From Lachnospiraceae bacterium (lineage in GTDB: Bacteria > Bacillota_A > Clostridia > Lachnospirales > Lachnospiraceae): DNA of 37,684 nt. Positions 15,078 to 22,683 of the stretch are shown piece after piece (positions within the stretch are counted from its first letter, which is position 1; each line of letters opens with the position of its first letter). The notes under the pieces were generated by a model. It made no database searches. It had not been told where the DNA came from and saw only the letters and a program-made list of their open reading frames with translations. The stretch spans positions 1-37,684 of the forward strand of contig QXWX01000067.1 in assembly GCA_009911175.1 (NCBI GenBank). The letters run 5' to 3'. The position numbers and the translations under genes were made by a program.

Positions 15078-15792
15078 TTACCTCCTCATCCGAATACCAC
15101 AAATAAGCATCTTCAAATTTTTCATATGGACTGTCTGCAATGGCTTCTTTTACTGTCCCGCAAAAGACAGCTTTTCCTTTCCGTAATATACAGATTGCAT
15201 CGCACAATGCTTCTACTTCATCCATAAAATGGGATGTCAGAAAAATTGTCAGTCCCTTTTCTCTGAGGTCAGATAAGATTTCCCATACCTCCCGTCGGGC
15301 TTTTACATCAAGTCCCGTAGTCAGTTCGTCCAGAAAAACAACCTTTGGCTGGGGTATCAGAGCCAGAACAATGAACAGCTTTTGCCTCTGTCCTCCTGAA
15401 AGCTCCTTTACCATGCTTTTCGCTTTATCAGAAATGCCGAATTTCTTCAGAAGTTCCCCATAGTCTGCGGCATACCGATAGAGTGACTGGGTTACCTCAC
15501 ATAGCTCAGCAACCGTCACTTTATCCTGATAATTGGCTTCCTGGAATTGGACGCCGACATGTTCAAAAAGCTGTTTTCTTTTCAGGAACGGATTCATTCC
15601 TAAAATTGAAACTGTTCCTGTATCAGGCCGCCTTGTACCTAACATACATTCGATTGTGGTACTTTTTCCTGCGCCGTTTGCCCCAAGCAGCCCGAAAATC
15701 GTTCCCTGCATGACTGACAAATTCAAGTCCTCCACAGCACTCCATCCGCCATATGATTTTGAAAGCTGCTTCACACTGATAATTTCATTCAT
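15040..15792 (-). CDS. ABC transporter ATP-binding protein
   Basis: 250 residues, with AGGAGG upstream of the ATG. Motifs in order: Walker A GANGAGKST (about 36-44), Q-loop VQFQEAN (about 82), signature LSGGQRQK (about 131), Walker B VVFLDELTTGLD (about 150-161; the usual DEPT is DELT here) and H-loop TSHFMDE (about 185). It is a DrrA/CcmA-type exporter ATPase. It powers the overlapping permease. Its promoter is a MerR-type box with a 19-bp spacer at 15825-15855. Confidence 0.92.
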   Translation of the reverse strand: MNEIISVKQLSKSYGGWSAVEDLNLSVMQGTIFGLLGANGAGKSTTIECMLGTRRPDTGTVSILGMNPFLKRKQLFEHVGVQFQEANYQDKVTVAELCEVTQSLYRYAADYGELLKKFGISDKAKSMVKELSGGQRQKLFIVLALIPQPKVVFLDELTTGLDVKARREVWEILSDLREKGLTIFLTSHFMDEVEALCDAICILRKGKAVFCGTVKEAIADSPYEKFEDAYLWYSDEEVSENENISNNAEK

Positions 15793-15824
15793 CTGTTTTA
15801 CCTCCTTTTGATGTTATCGCTTTT

Positions 15825-15866
15825 ATCTTAACAGCGAAAAAAAGGTTGGTGTTAAGGTGGAGGGTT
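15825..15866 (-). promoter_or_regulatory. MerR-type promoter of ABC operon (19-bp spacer)
   Basis: On the minus strand, -35 TTAACA (15850-15855) and -10 TAAGAT (15825-15830) are separated by 19 bp, the stretched spacing typical of MerR activation. AACCCTCCACC directly upstream also appears at the merR promoter. The site overlaps the merR stop codon. Confidence 0.8.
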
Positions 15867-16608
15867 AAGAAAATTTCTTTTTCATATCTGCGAGAATCGT
15901 TATCATTTTTTCTGTATTTTTTTCGGCCGCCTGCAATGATACAATCAGTCTGTCGCAGACGGAAATAATATCGGTATCCTCCTTCGGCGTATTCAAGACT
16001 TGTTCAATATTTGTCTGCGGATTATGTTCAAGAGCATTTAACATTCGCAGGATCGCTTCTAATGAATAGTTGGCACATCGAAGTGACCGTATAAGCTTTA
16101 GCCGTTCCACATCATCACTTGTGTAAAAACGGTATCCGTTTTGTTTCCGTTTAATTCGAAGCAAACCGTTCAATTCCCAATTTCGGAGCGTGTCCATAGA
16201 AATGCCCAAATAATCGGATACTTCCTTGCGCTTTAAACAAATGGATTGTTCTGCTGATCTGCCAGATAAAATCTGCTTTACAATATGAATCGCTTCCTCC
16301 GCATTTTTTTGTTCTTTCTGTATTTGGCTCTGATATTCTTTCGCAAAACAAAGAGCCTTGTCAAAATCACCCTGTGCAGAAATCTTAACCGTTTCTACAA
16401 TCTTTTTTCTCAATCCGTTTTGAAGCACCTCTATTTGAAAAGCGATACGGGCAAGCCGCAGCTGCTCCATATGGAACTCTGTAAACATCCGATAGCCATT
16501 AGGCCTGCGCTCTGCCTTTGGTATCAGTCCTAGTTCCTCATATTTCCTTACGGTATTCGGATGTATGCCAATGATTTCTGCCACTTCCGAAGTCCTGTAT
16601 GTATTCAT
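15865..16608 (-). CDS. MerR-family regulator with two HTH domains
   Basis: 247 residues from the ATG at 16608, with AGGAGG 8 nt upstream. Residues 4-70 form one MerR winged helix (YRTSEVAEIIGIHPNTVRKY, then GYRMF). A second complete one spans about 125-190 (KRKEVSDYLGISMDTLRNWE, then GYRFYT). Two DNA-binding domains in one chain, each usually used as a dimer, are uncommon. A helical linker (75-120) and a C-terminal helical region with two cysteines may bind the effector. It reads toward the ABC operon and shares a matching promoter/operator with it, so it probably controls both units. Confidence 0.88.
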   Translation of the reverse strand: MNTYRTSEVAEIIGIHPNTVRKYEELGLIPKAERRPNGYRMFTEFHMEQLRLARIAFQIEVLQNGLRKKIVETVKISAQGDFDKALCFAKEYQSQIQKEQKNAEEAIHIVKQILSGRSAEQSICLKRKEVSDYLGISMDTLRNWELNGLLRIKRKQNGYRFYTSDDVERLKLIRSLRCANYSLEAILRMLNALEHNPQTNIEQVLNTPKEDTDIISVCDRLIVSLQAAEKNTEKMITILADMKKKFS

Positions 16609-16630
16609 AAAATTCACCTCCTATAAGCCA

Positions 16631-16672
16631 ATCTTACCACACCGCAAAAGTCTGGTGTTATAGTGGAGGGTT
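16631..16672 (-). promoter_or_regulatory. MerR-type autoregulated promoter (19-bp spacer)
   Basis: -10 TAAGAT (16631-16636) and -35-like ATAACA (16656-16661) are separated by 19 bp, with AAACCCTCCACT directly upstream. It matches the ABC-operon promoter closely, which indicates one regulator for both. Confidence 0.78.
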
Positions 16673-16706
16673 TATTATATCAAAATTTCTCCATATTCAC
16701 AAATAT

Positions 16707-16746
16707 ACAAAAACCGACAAACAGTGCTTCCTCACACGTTCATCGG
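16707..16746 (-). terminator. Terminator overlapping the end of KTR gene 2
   Basis: Stem 16714-16746 pairs CCGACAAACAGTG with CACACGTTCATCGG and is followed on the minus strand by TTTTTG. The KTR stop codon (16732-16734) lies in the upstream arm. Confidence 0.8.
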
Positions 16747-16929
16747 CTCTGCATCTAATGTGTCTGGCTCTTTGATAACTGTAACATGTAAATTCTTTGC
16801 CTCAATTAATGTTTCCTGTCTGCATTTCGGACAATAGAGAGGATAATTTATCAGAATCGTGTCCTCCCTGACTTTATTACGGGTTTTACTCCCGCAGACA
16901 GGACATAAGATCCATTCCTTCTTGCTCAT
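16732..16929 (-). CDS. Cysteine-rich KTR-domain protein, copy 2
   Basis: 65 residues starting MSKKEWILCPVCGSKTR, with a second pair YCPKCRQE; the tail TVIKEPDTLDAEPMNV is almost identical to copy 1. The ATG lies 6 nt past the padR stop, with a GGGATAATTT-type ribosome site inside padR, so the two are one unit. A likely zinc-ribbon protein of unknown role. It is the last gene before a terminator. Confidence 0.85.
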   Translation of the reverse strand: MSKKEWILCPVCGSKTRNKVREDTILINYPLYCPKCRQETLIEAKNLHVTVIKEPDTLDAEPMNV

Positions 16930-16935
16930 AGCAAA

Positions 16936-17463
16936 TTATCCCAATTCCTTTTTCAGTGTTGCTATCCATTCTTCGATTGCCTGCACCAACAAAAACTGCT
17001 GCTGTAAAACTGCCATACCCGTGGCAGGAATATCGGGAGCATTTTCTTTCATAGCAATATTCTCCTCAAGATAAGATTTCAGCACATTGATATTGCTTTC
17101 AATGTTATCCAGACATTCCCTCTGCTGTTCTTTTTCCATACTTTCTAAATTAACGATAACAGCATTAAAATCCAAAAATATATTGATTGGTTTGCAGGAT
17201 ATTTCAATCATCAACTTTTCAAATTCCTCATTTCCTGCATCCGTCAAAGAATATACCGCTTTTTCGGGCATTTTGCCTTCTTTCTCTGTGCGGCTTGTGA
17301 TAAGCCCCTTTTCTTCCAACTGGATCACCTTTTTATAGATGGATGGCGTGCTGATTTTTACCCATTTTGAGATGTTGCGGTATTCCACCAGTTTCTGAAT
17401 ATCGTATGCACTCATTGATTCTCGCTTCAACATTCCTAATACAATTAAGTCAATGGTCGCCAT
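16936..17463 (-). CDS. PadR-family transcriptional regulator (1)
   Basis: 175 residues, AGGAGGG upstream of the ATG. Residues 1-85 form the PadR winged helix (ATIDLIVLGMLKRESMSAYD, SIYKKVIQLEEKGLI, then the beta wing EKAVYSLTDAG). Residues 95-175 are the helical dimerisation tail of PadR_C type. It is divergent from a MATE pump across 117 bp with two matching dyads, so it very likely represses the pump and itself and lets go on binding a drug. About half its residues match PadR 2 in this window. Confidence 0.9.
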   Translation of the reverse strand: MATIDLIVLGMLKRESMSAYDIQKLVEYRNISKWVKISTPSIYKKVIQLEEKGLITSRTEKEGKMPEKAVYSLTDAGNEEFEKLMIEISCKPINIFLDFNAVIVNLESMEKEQQRECLDNIESNINVLKSYLEENIAMKENAPDIPATGMAVLQQQFLLVQAIEEWIATLKKELG

Positions 17464-17484
17464 TCAAAGTCCCTCCTTTTTCTA

Positions 17485-17547
17485 TTGACAATTACTATAA
17501 ATTATAGTATTATAATTTCCGCAACGCAATTACTATATTTTATAGTA
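17485..17547. promoter_or_regulatory. Overlapping divergent promoters with two PadR dyads
   Basis: Plus strand (MATE): -35 TTGACA (17485-17490), 17 bp, -10 TATTAT (17508-17513). Minus strand (padR): -35 TTGCGT (17524-17529), 17 bp, -10 TATAAT (17501-17506). Operators: the perfect dyad TACTATAAATTATAGTA (17493-17509) lies inside both core promoters, and a near-perfect TACTATATTTTATAGTA lies at 17531-17547. Confidence 0.85.
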
Positions 17548-17586
17548 GTATAAATAACACTATTTGTCAAGAGAAAGGAGTTCACA

Positions 17587-18972
17587 ATGAACAATCAAAG
17601 CAAAAAGATGGAGCTGCTCGGCAGTGCGTCCATACCAAAAGCTCTTTTATCAATGGGTATTCCAACAATGATAGGTATGTTGGTAAACGCTTTCTACAAT
17701 CTTGTTGACGCATATTTCGTTGGTGGATTAGGAGAGAGCCAGATGGGGGCAATCTCCGTGGTCTATCCACTTGGACAGGTTGTTGTCGGTCTTGGCCTAC
17801 TGTTCGGCAATGGTGCGGCTTCTTATATTTCCCGATTATTAGGTCGTGGGGATAAGGAAAATGCAAATAAAGTGGCAAGTACCGCTTTATACAGCAGCGT
17901 ATCTGTGGGAGCAGTTATCATTTTAATTTCTATGGTGTTCCTGCATCCCATACTGAAGCTCTTAGGGGCAACAGACAGTATCCTCCCCTTTGCCGCCACA
18001 TACGCAAGCATCTACATTGTTTCCTGTATTTTTAATGTGTTCAACGTCACGATGAATAACATTGTAACAAGTGAAGGTGCTGCCAAAACAACCATGTGTG
18101 CCTTGCTCATGGGTGCCGTGCTTAATATTGCCCTAGATCCACTGTTTATCTATGTGTTTGACTTAGGAGTAGCAGGAGCGGCGATAGCAACCGCAATCTC
18201 ACAAGTCATTTCAACCTGCGTTTATCTAATCTACATCCTGCGGAAAAAAAGCGTATTCCATTTCCGGGTTAAGAACTGCACATATACAAAAGAAAACATG
18301 TCTGAGATTTTCAAAATCGGTATCCCGACATTGATATTCCAGATTTTAACGAGTGTGTCCATTTCCTTAATCAACAATGCCGCTGGCGATTACGGGGACT
18401 CTGCCATTGCAGGCATGGGCGTTGTTACCCGCCTTATTTCAATGGGCAGCTTGTCCGTATTCGGGTTCATCAAAGGCTTTCAGCCCATTGCAGGGTACAG
18501 TTACGGGGCGAAGAAGTTTGACCGTCTGCGTCAAGCAATCAAGACTTCCATCCTGTGGTCTACGGTTTTCTGTGTGATTTTTGGCGTGATACTGGCTCTG
18601 TTCCCTGCGGCTATCGTTTCAAGGTTCACAAAGGGCGATGCTGAGATGATTCGCATTGGGGCAGCATCTTTGAGAGCAAACGGCATTTCCATTATGCTCT
18701 TTGGATTTTATACAGTGTATTCTTCCCTGTTCCTTGCTCTGGGAAAAGGCAGAGAGGGCTTTATCCTCGGAGCTTGCAGACAGGGGATTTGTTTTATCCC
18801 CGTTATCCTGCTTCTTCCGATTGTCTGGGGGCTAAATGGAATTATGTATGCCCAGCCGATTGCCGATGTTCTTTCCGCAGTCATAACGGTATTCATGGCG
18901 ATACCGCTCCATAAAAAACTGAATGAGATGCAGAAACAAACTGCCGCAATAAGCACGAACGATAACAACTAA
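17587..18972 (+). CDS. MATE-family multidrug efflux transporter
   Basis: 461 residues with GAAAGGAG upstream of the ATG. Twelve hydrophobic segments fall in two halves, with typical MATE repeats: PTMIGMLVNAFYNLVDAYFV near residues 25-44 and the matching IPTLIFQILTSVSISLINNA near 245-264. Membrane antiporter using Na+ or H+ to export cationic drugs. Controlled by the divergent PadR. It is the only pump here on the plus strand and is convergent with KTR copy 3 and the hydrolase. Confidence 0.93.
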   Translation: MNNQSKKMELLGSASIPKALLSMGIPTMIGMLVNAFYNLVDAYFVGGLGESQMGAISVVYPLGQVVVGLGLLFGNGAASYISRLLGRGDKENANKVASTALYSSVSVGAVIILISMVFLHPILKLLGATDSILPFAATYASIYIVSCIFNVFNVTMNNIVTSEGAAKTTMCALLMGAVLNIALDPLFIYVFDLGVAGAAIATAISQVISTCVYLIYILRKKSVFHFRVKNCTYTKENMSEIFKIGIPTLIFQILTSVSISLINNAAGDYGDSAIAGMGVVTRLISMGSLSVFGFIKGFQPIAGYSYGAKKFDRLRQAIKTSILWSTVFCVIFGVILALFPAAIVSRFTKGDAEMIRIGAASLRANGISIMLFGFYTVYSSLFLALGKGREGFILGACRQGICFIPVILLLPIVWGLNGIMYAQPIADVLSAVITVFMAIPLHKKLNEMQKQTAAISTNDNN

Positions 18973-18993
18973 ATATTTATTTTTCGATACTAA

Positions 18994-19038
18994 CAGAGCC
19001 AATGAACCGTGAAGTATATCACAATTTCATTGGCTCTG
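18994..19038. terminator. Shared hairpin between MATE and KTR gene 3
   Basis: The perfect 13-bp arms CAGAGCCAATGAA (18994-19006) and TTCATTGGCTCTG (19026-19038). The KTR stop codon (19027-19029) lies in the right arm. T-tracts are poor, but the position between convergent genes fits a bidirectional terminator. Confidence 0.65.
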
Positions 19039-19215
19039 CGTCTTTGCGTCTGGCTCTTTGATAACTGTTACCTTTAGTTTCTTCGCTTCAATCAATGTTT
19101 CCTGCTTACACTTCGGACAATAGAGAGGATAATTTTTCAAAACTGTATCATCTCTAATTTTATCACGGGTTTTGTTTTTACAAACAGGACAATGTACCCA
19201 TTCTGATCTTATCAT
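19027..19215 (-). CDS. Cysteine-rich KTR-domain protein, copy 3
   Basis: 62 residues: MIRSEWVHCPVCKNKTR, then YCPKCKQETLIEAK and the tail TVIKEPDAKTQSQ, which is the second tail class shared with copy 4 (39 identical bases at the 3' end). A likely zinc ribbon. It lies 12 bp after the alpha/beta hydrolase gene in the same direction and ends that unit. Function unknown. Confidence 0.85.
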   Translation of the reverse strand: MIRSEWVHCPVCKNKTRDKIRDDTVLKNYPLYCPKCKQETLIEAKKLKVTVIKEPDAKTQSQ

Positions 19216-19227
19216 AATGATACCTTT

Positions 19228-19959
19228 TTACCTTTCCTTTAAAATTACCTTTTTACAATCTATTTCTTTTCTAATCCAATCCCTCATTATATTCAAATGA
19301 TATTCCGTATGAAACCAATGCTCACAATCCTCAGCAATGGTAAGATTACAACCGAACTTCTTCGTAAACTGTTCTACAAGGCAACGGTCAATCATTTTAT
19401 CATTTTCCCCATACAATATTTTAGTTGGAAAATTCCATTGTTTAATCGGATTCTCTAACACATACTTCCAATATTCCCATGAAAGTGTCTGTCCAAAATC
19501 TGTTGGAATCAAACGCTGCTCTTCTAACTGGGTTTGTGATACTCCCGCCCATTCCATCATCTTTAACATAAGTTCTTTCATATCTAAAACAGGGGAAACA
19601 AACAGGCAGTTTTTTAATGGCTCATTTCTAAAACTCAACATACTGAACCATGCACCGATGCTGCTGGCATATAAAGAAATATACTTCCACCTATCTTTGA
19701 CAAAATCCATAATCCCAGATAACTCCGGCACAATGCTCCAAGGCTCAAATTCCACTGTCCCATTTATCCGTTCTCCATGTTTCGGCAAATCCATACTAAG
19801 AACCTGCCAACCGAAACGGCAAGCCACATCTGCAAATGCTGCCGTTTCTTCTTTACACCCTCCCTGACCGTGTACATAAAGATATAGCCTTTTTGATGGA
19901 ACCCCCCAAAGAACAGCAGGTATTCCATTTATATCAAGTTTTCTTTTTATCGTCGTCAT
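19228..19959 (-). CDS. Alpha/beta hydrolase
   Basis: 243 residues with GGAGAGTGAGAG upstream. An oxyanion-loop HGQGG (30-34), nucleophile elbow ASSIG with Ser100 (first Gly of GxSxG replaced by Ala), acid Asp187 (YGENDK) and His214 (CEHWFH) complete a catalytic triad. There is no signal peptide, so it is cytoplasmic. It is probably an esterase or peptidase-like enzyme acting on a small molecule; the substrate is unknown. Divergent from a TetR regulator with operators over its promoter, it is likely induced by a toxic compound that it may hydrolyse. Confidence 0.85.
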   Translation of the reverse strand: MTTIKRKLDINGIPAVLWGVPSKRLYLYVHGQGGCKEETAAFADVACRFGWQVLSMDLPKHGERINGTVEFEPWSIVPELSGIMDFVKDRWKYISLYASSIGAWFSMLSFRNEPLKNCLFVSPVLDMKELMLKMMEWAGVSQTQLEEQRLIPTDFGQTLSWEYWKYVLENPIKQWNFPTKILYGENDKMIDRCLVEQFTKKFGCNLTIAEDCEHWFHTEYHLNIMRDWIRKEIDCKKVILKER

Positions 19960-19999
19960 ATTCTCTCACTCTCCAAAAATCTACTACAAATAGTTTTTA

Positions 20000-20044
20000 T
20001 ACTAATATAATTAGTATTTTATCCAATAACCATATGATTGTCAA
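20000..20044 (-). promoter_or_regulatory. Hydrolase promoter with TetR operator
   Basis: Minus strand: -35 TTGACA (20039-20044), 17 bp, -10 TAAAAT (20016-20021). The near-perfect dyad TACTAATATAATTAGTA (20000-20016) overlaps the end of the -10 and the transcription start. Confidence 0.82.
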
Positions 20045-20074
20045 TGCTCAATAGAATAAAATCTAACAATAATA

Positions 20075-20103
20075 TTGACTTTACTAATTATATTAGCTAA
20101 AAT
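20075..20103 (+). promoter_or_regulatory. tetR promoter with TetR operator in spacer
   Basis: -35 TTGACT (20075-20080), 17 bp, -10 TAAAAT (20098-20103). The spacer carries TACTAATTATATTAGCT (20082-20098), a copy of the dyad at the hydrolase promoter, so TetR should repress itself too. Confidence 0.82.
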
Positions 20104-20135
20104 TGATAGAAAATATCTTTGTGAGAGGTAAACTT

Positions 20136-20714
20136 ATGCGGATAACAAAAGCTGATGTAATACAAACTGCTGCGGATATAGCGGATAAAAACGGTTTAAG
20201 CAATGTTTCTTTAAAAGTCGTTGCCGAAAACCTTAATATCCGTACCCCGTCATTATACAACCATATAGACAGCCTTGAATCCCTGCTTAGAGAAATCGCC
20301 CATAATGGCATGAAAACCATGAATGAACGGATGATGCAGGCAGCTATCGGCAAAATTGGGGACGATGCAATAAAAAGCATAGGTATCACTTACCTTAATT
20401 ACATGATTGAACATCCTGGAATTTATGAAACAATACAGTGGGCAACTTGGCATGGCACTGAGGAAACAGGAAAAATATTTGATAATTACCTTTCCCTTTT
20501 AAAAACGCTCGCCCTTTCATGCAATTTTAATCCAGTAAATATCGATGAAATCTTAAACTTATTGACAGGCGTTCTCCACGGCTATACAACATTGCAACTA
20601 CGATATGCTTTTACCAAACCTAATGAAGTCAGGGCAGCCTTATCCGCCGCCCTTGATACCGTACTGGCAGGGCTGCATCAAAAGTATGACCAACATGAAA
20701 AGGAACACTTATGA
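20136..20714 (+). CDS. TetR-family transcriptional regulator
   Basis: 192 residues from the ATG at 20136, with GAGAGG upstream; an in-frame TTG at 20103 falls on the -10 box and cannot be the start. An N-terminal TetR helix-turn-helix (KADVIQTAADIADKNGLSNV, then IRTPSLYNHIDS) spans about 5-50. The rest resembles the TetR_C WHG ligand-binding domain (IQWATWHGTEETG). It represses itself and the divergent hydrolase through two matched dyads. It overlaps araC, so the two regulators are co-translated. Confidence 0.9.
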   Translation: MRITKADVIQTAADIADKNGLSNVSLKVVAENLNIRTPSLYNHIDSLESLLREIAHNGMKTMNERMMQAAIGKIGDDAIKSIGITYLNYMIEHPGIYETIQWATWHGTEETGKIFDNYLSLLKTLALSCNFNPVNIDEILNLLTGVLHGYTTLQLRYAFTKPNEVRAALSAALDTVLAGLHQKYDQHEKEHL

Positions 20715-21463
20715 TGGCAAATAACATACGTTACTTATATAATACCCAAACAGGCATTGAACTGATTTTCTGCAAAGACTCAACTATATCTTACCCGTTA
20801 CATAATCACGTTTCCGTACTGACAATCGGTATCATACTGGATGGCTCTCTTGTCCTCACAACGAATAAGGAAACGAGGGTTTATAAACAAAACGAAACAT
20901 TTACGATATTCCCATATGTGCCGCATAGCATTTCAGCACATGACAGTTATACCCTGCTTAGCCTGTGCATTGATAAGAATGCTGTAAATGACATAGATGT
21001 TATCACAATACAAAAACATATTGGATTTCTTCTGATGCAGGCTCTGAATATGAGAAAAATCAATCAATATCAGATATTACAGCTAATAAACTGTCTGGAT
21101 AAAACCTCGGATTCTTCCAACTGGCAGTTTAAAAACCATACCCCATATATCCACGACTTGAAAAAGCAGTTGGAATTATACCCAGAATGCAAACTTTCTG
21201 TCGAGGAAATGGCACAAAACGTTTTTCTAAGCAAATACCACTTTATCAGAAGCTTCAAGGCAGAGGTAGGACTTACGCCGCACCAGTTTCAAATCCAGAA
21301 CCGCATCCGCAAAGCACAACGACTAATCCACGAAGCTAATACAATAACCGAAGTAGCTTTGACCACGGGTTTTTGTGACCAAAGCCACTTCATAAAGCAA
21401 TTTGAAAAATATGTAGGCTTGCCGCCTTTAACTTATAAATCTTCTTCTGGAATTATCCACTAA
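20711..21463 (+). CDS. AraC-family transcriptional regulator
   Basis: 250 residues; its ATGATG overlaps the tetR stop codon, with AAAAGGA upstream. The N-terminal cupin sensor domain (about 20-110) has PLHNHVSVLTIG. The C-terminal 95 residues hold two AraC helix-turn-helix motifs (LSVEEMAQNVFLSKYHFIRS and ITEVALTTGFCDQSHFIKQF) and the PPLTY ending. An activator, possibly of the convergent cupin gene or of efflux genes outside this module; the target is not visible. Confidence 0.9.
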   Translation: MMANNIRYLYNTQTGIELIFCKDSTISYPLHNHVSVLTIGIILDGSLVLTTNKETRVYKQNETFTIFPYVPHSISAHDSYTLLSLCIDKNAVNDIDVITIQKHIGFLLMQALNMRKINQYQILQLINCLDKTSDSSNWQFKNHTPYIHDLKKQLELYPECKLSVEEMAQNVFLSKYHFIRSFKAEVGLTPHQFQIQNRIRKAQRLIHEANTITEVALTTGFCDQSHFIKQFEKYVGLPPLTYKSSSGIIH

Positions 21464-21532
21464 AATACCTCTATACCCTCTGGGTACTCGTATCATTCGG
21501 CGATGCGAAAGAGATATAACCAGATAGACCAA

Positions 21533-21928
21533 TCAGCAGAAGGCGGGCATAAACTTTGCGAACAGGTAAAGCCCGTCATCTCCTGCAATCACTTCATGCG
21601 GTACGCCTATGGGAAATATGGATATTATGCCCGCTTCATAGGACAATTCCACACCGTTATTTACGCACACGCCCATACCAGAAATTACTTCATGCGTTTC
21701 CAGTTGTTTCTCATGGATATGGCTGCCAATCTTTTTATTAGGAGCTATCCTCACAAGATGGTAGCTGAATTGTCCGTCTGTCCTTTCGGATGTGATAATG
21801 TGTTTCAGTTCCACGCCTTCAAAAGTAGGATGTTTCGACCACGGGATAGCATCAAATATAACTGTGGCATCTGGTAACAGCAGCTTTCCTCCCTCGTTAA
21901 ATTTTTCAAACAGATTTTTGTAATCCAT
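21533..21928 (-). CDS. Cupin-domain protein
   Basis: 131 residues from the ATG at 21928, with AAAGGAAG upstream. Cupin motif 1 is SHIHEKQLETHEVISG, giving the His, His, Glu and His metal ligands. Motif 2 is the weaker FPIGVPHEV. Single small cupins bind a metal and act as isomerases, dioxygenases or sensors; the role here is unknown. It is convergent with araC (69-bp gap). Confidence 0.82.
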   Translation of the reverse strand: MDYKNLFEKFNEGGKLLLPDATVIFDAIPWSKHPTFEGVELKHIITSERTDGQFSYHLVRIAPNKKIGSHIHEKQLETHEVISGMGVCVNNGVELSYEAGIISIFPIGVPHEVIAGDDGLYLFAKFMPAFC

Positions 21929-22027
21929 TTCCAACACTTCCTTTCAAATTTTTTGGCATTCCTCTGCCTGCCTACATCATACCAACAGGCTTATTATTTG
22001 AATTGTAAAAAATTGCGGAATACAAAA

Positions 22028-22078
22028 CAGAGCCAATGTATTGTGATTTCAAACTATCTCACAAATTCATCGGCTCTG
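22028..22078 (-). terminator. Terminator-like hairpin overlapping the end of KTR gene 4
   Basis: Long arms 22028-22046 and 22059-22078 pair CAGAGCCAATGTATTGTGA with TCACAAATTCATCGGCTCTG (few mismatches). The KTR stop (22067-22069) lies in the upstream arm. Minus-strand downstream sequence reads TTTTG. Confidence 0.78.
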
Positions 22079-22255
22079 CGTCTTTGCGTCTGGCTCTTTG
22101 ATAACTGTTATTTTTAAATTCTTTGCTTCGATCAATGTTTCCTGCTTGCATTTCGGGCAGTACAACGGATAATTTATCAAAATCGTATCTTCCCTAATCC
22201 TGTCACGGGTCTTATTAGAACAAATTGGGCAACGCACCCATTCTCTTGCTATCAC
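22067..22255 (-). CDS. Cysteine-rich KTR-domain protein, copy 4
   Basis: 62 residues: MIAREWVRCPICSNKTR, YCPKCKQETLIEAK, tail TVIKEPDAKTQSR. Closest to copy 3. It follows yjdF by 7 bp and ends the padR-yjdF unit. A likely zinc ribbon of unknown function. Confidence 0.85.
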   Translation of the reverse strand: MIAREWVRCPICSNKTRDRIREDTILINYPLYCPKCKQETLIEAKNLKITVIKEPDAKTQSR

Positions 22256-22262
22256 CAGAACA

Positions 22263-22679
22263 TTACCTCCCTCTGTGTTTCGCTTTTTTCTTTTCCTGCC
22301 GCAAAACGAATTGCCGCTCTTTTTCTGCTTCTTTCTGTTCTCTGGACTTCACTTTCCGTTCCAGTTTCCCTTGTTCATGCTGGAGCTTTAAGGCTTGTTG
22401 GGCTTTCGTACCAATGCCCTTGTTTTCCAACTGGCTGTTGATTTCTCTCTGCATACGCTTGGGATTGATTTTGCGTTCTTCGATTTTTTCTGTTTTAACT
22501 GGTGGGCTGAATTTCAGCTTATGCCAGTTTTTAAGCAGAAAATCATACACTTCATAATCTTTTGGCTCTGCACCGAACGTAATCTTGCAGACCTCATATT
22601 TGTTACCATCTATACGCTCGAACAATCCTACCCAAAACGGATTCTCAAACAGAATTGTCAAGCTACTTTTCATTGCCAT
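22263..22679 (-). CDS. yjdF: YjdF-family protein (DUF2992)
   Basis: 138 residues from the ATG at 22679; GGGGGAG, made by the last codons of padR 2, lies 8 nt upstream. The N-terminal box LTILFENPFWVGLFERIDGN and the basic, glutamine-rich helical tail ending KKAKHRGR fit YjdF (PF11208). In Bacillus and relatives yjdF is controlled by a riboswitch for azaaromatic compounds and is thought to help tolerate such toxins. Here it is instead co-transcribed with PadR 2, so control has moved to a protein regulator. Confidence 0.85.
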   Translation of the reverse strand: MAMKSSLTILFENPFWVGLFERIDGNKYEVCKITFGAEPKDYEVYDFLLKNWHKLKFSPPVKTEKIEERKINPKRMQREINSQLENKGIGTKAQQALKLQHEQGKLERKVKSREQKEAEKERQFVLRQEKKKAKHRGR

Positions 22680-22683
22680 GTTA

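Noticed and set aside
21503..21877. Plus-strand frame over the cupin gene
   Set aside because: The minus strand shows a clear cupin motif and ribosome site; the plus frame is its shadow.
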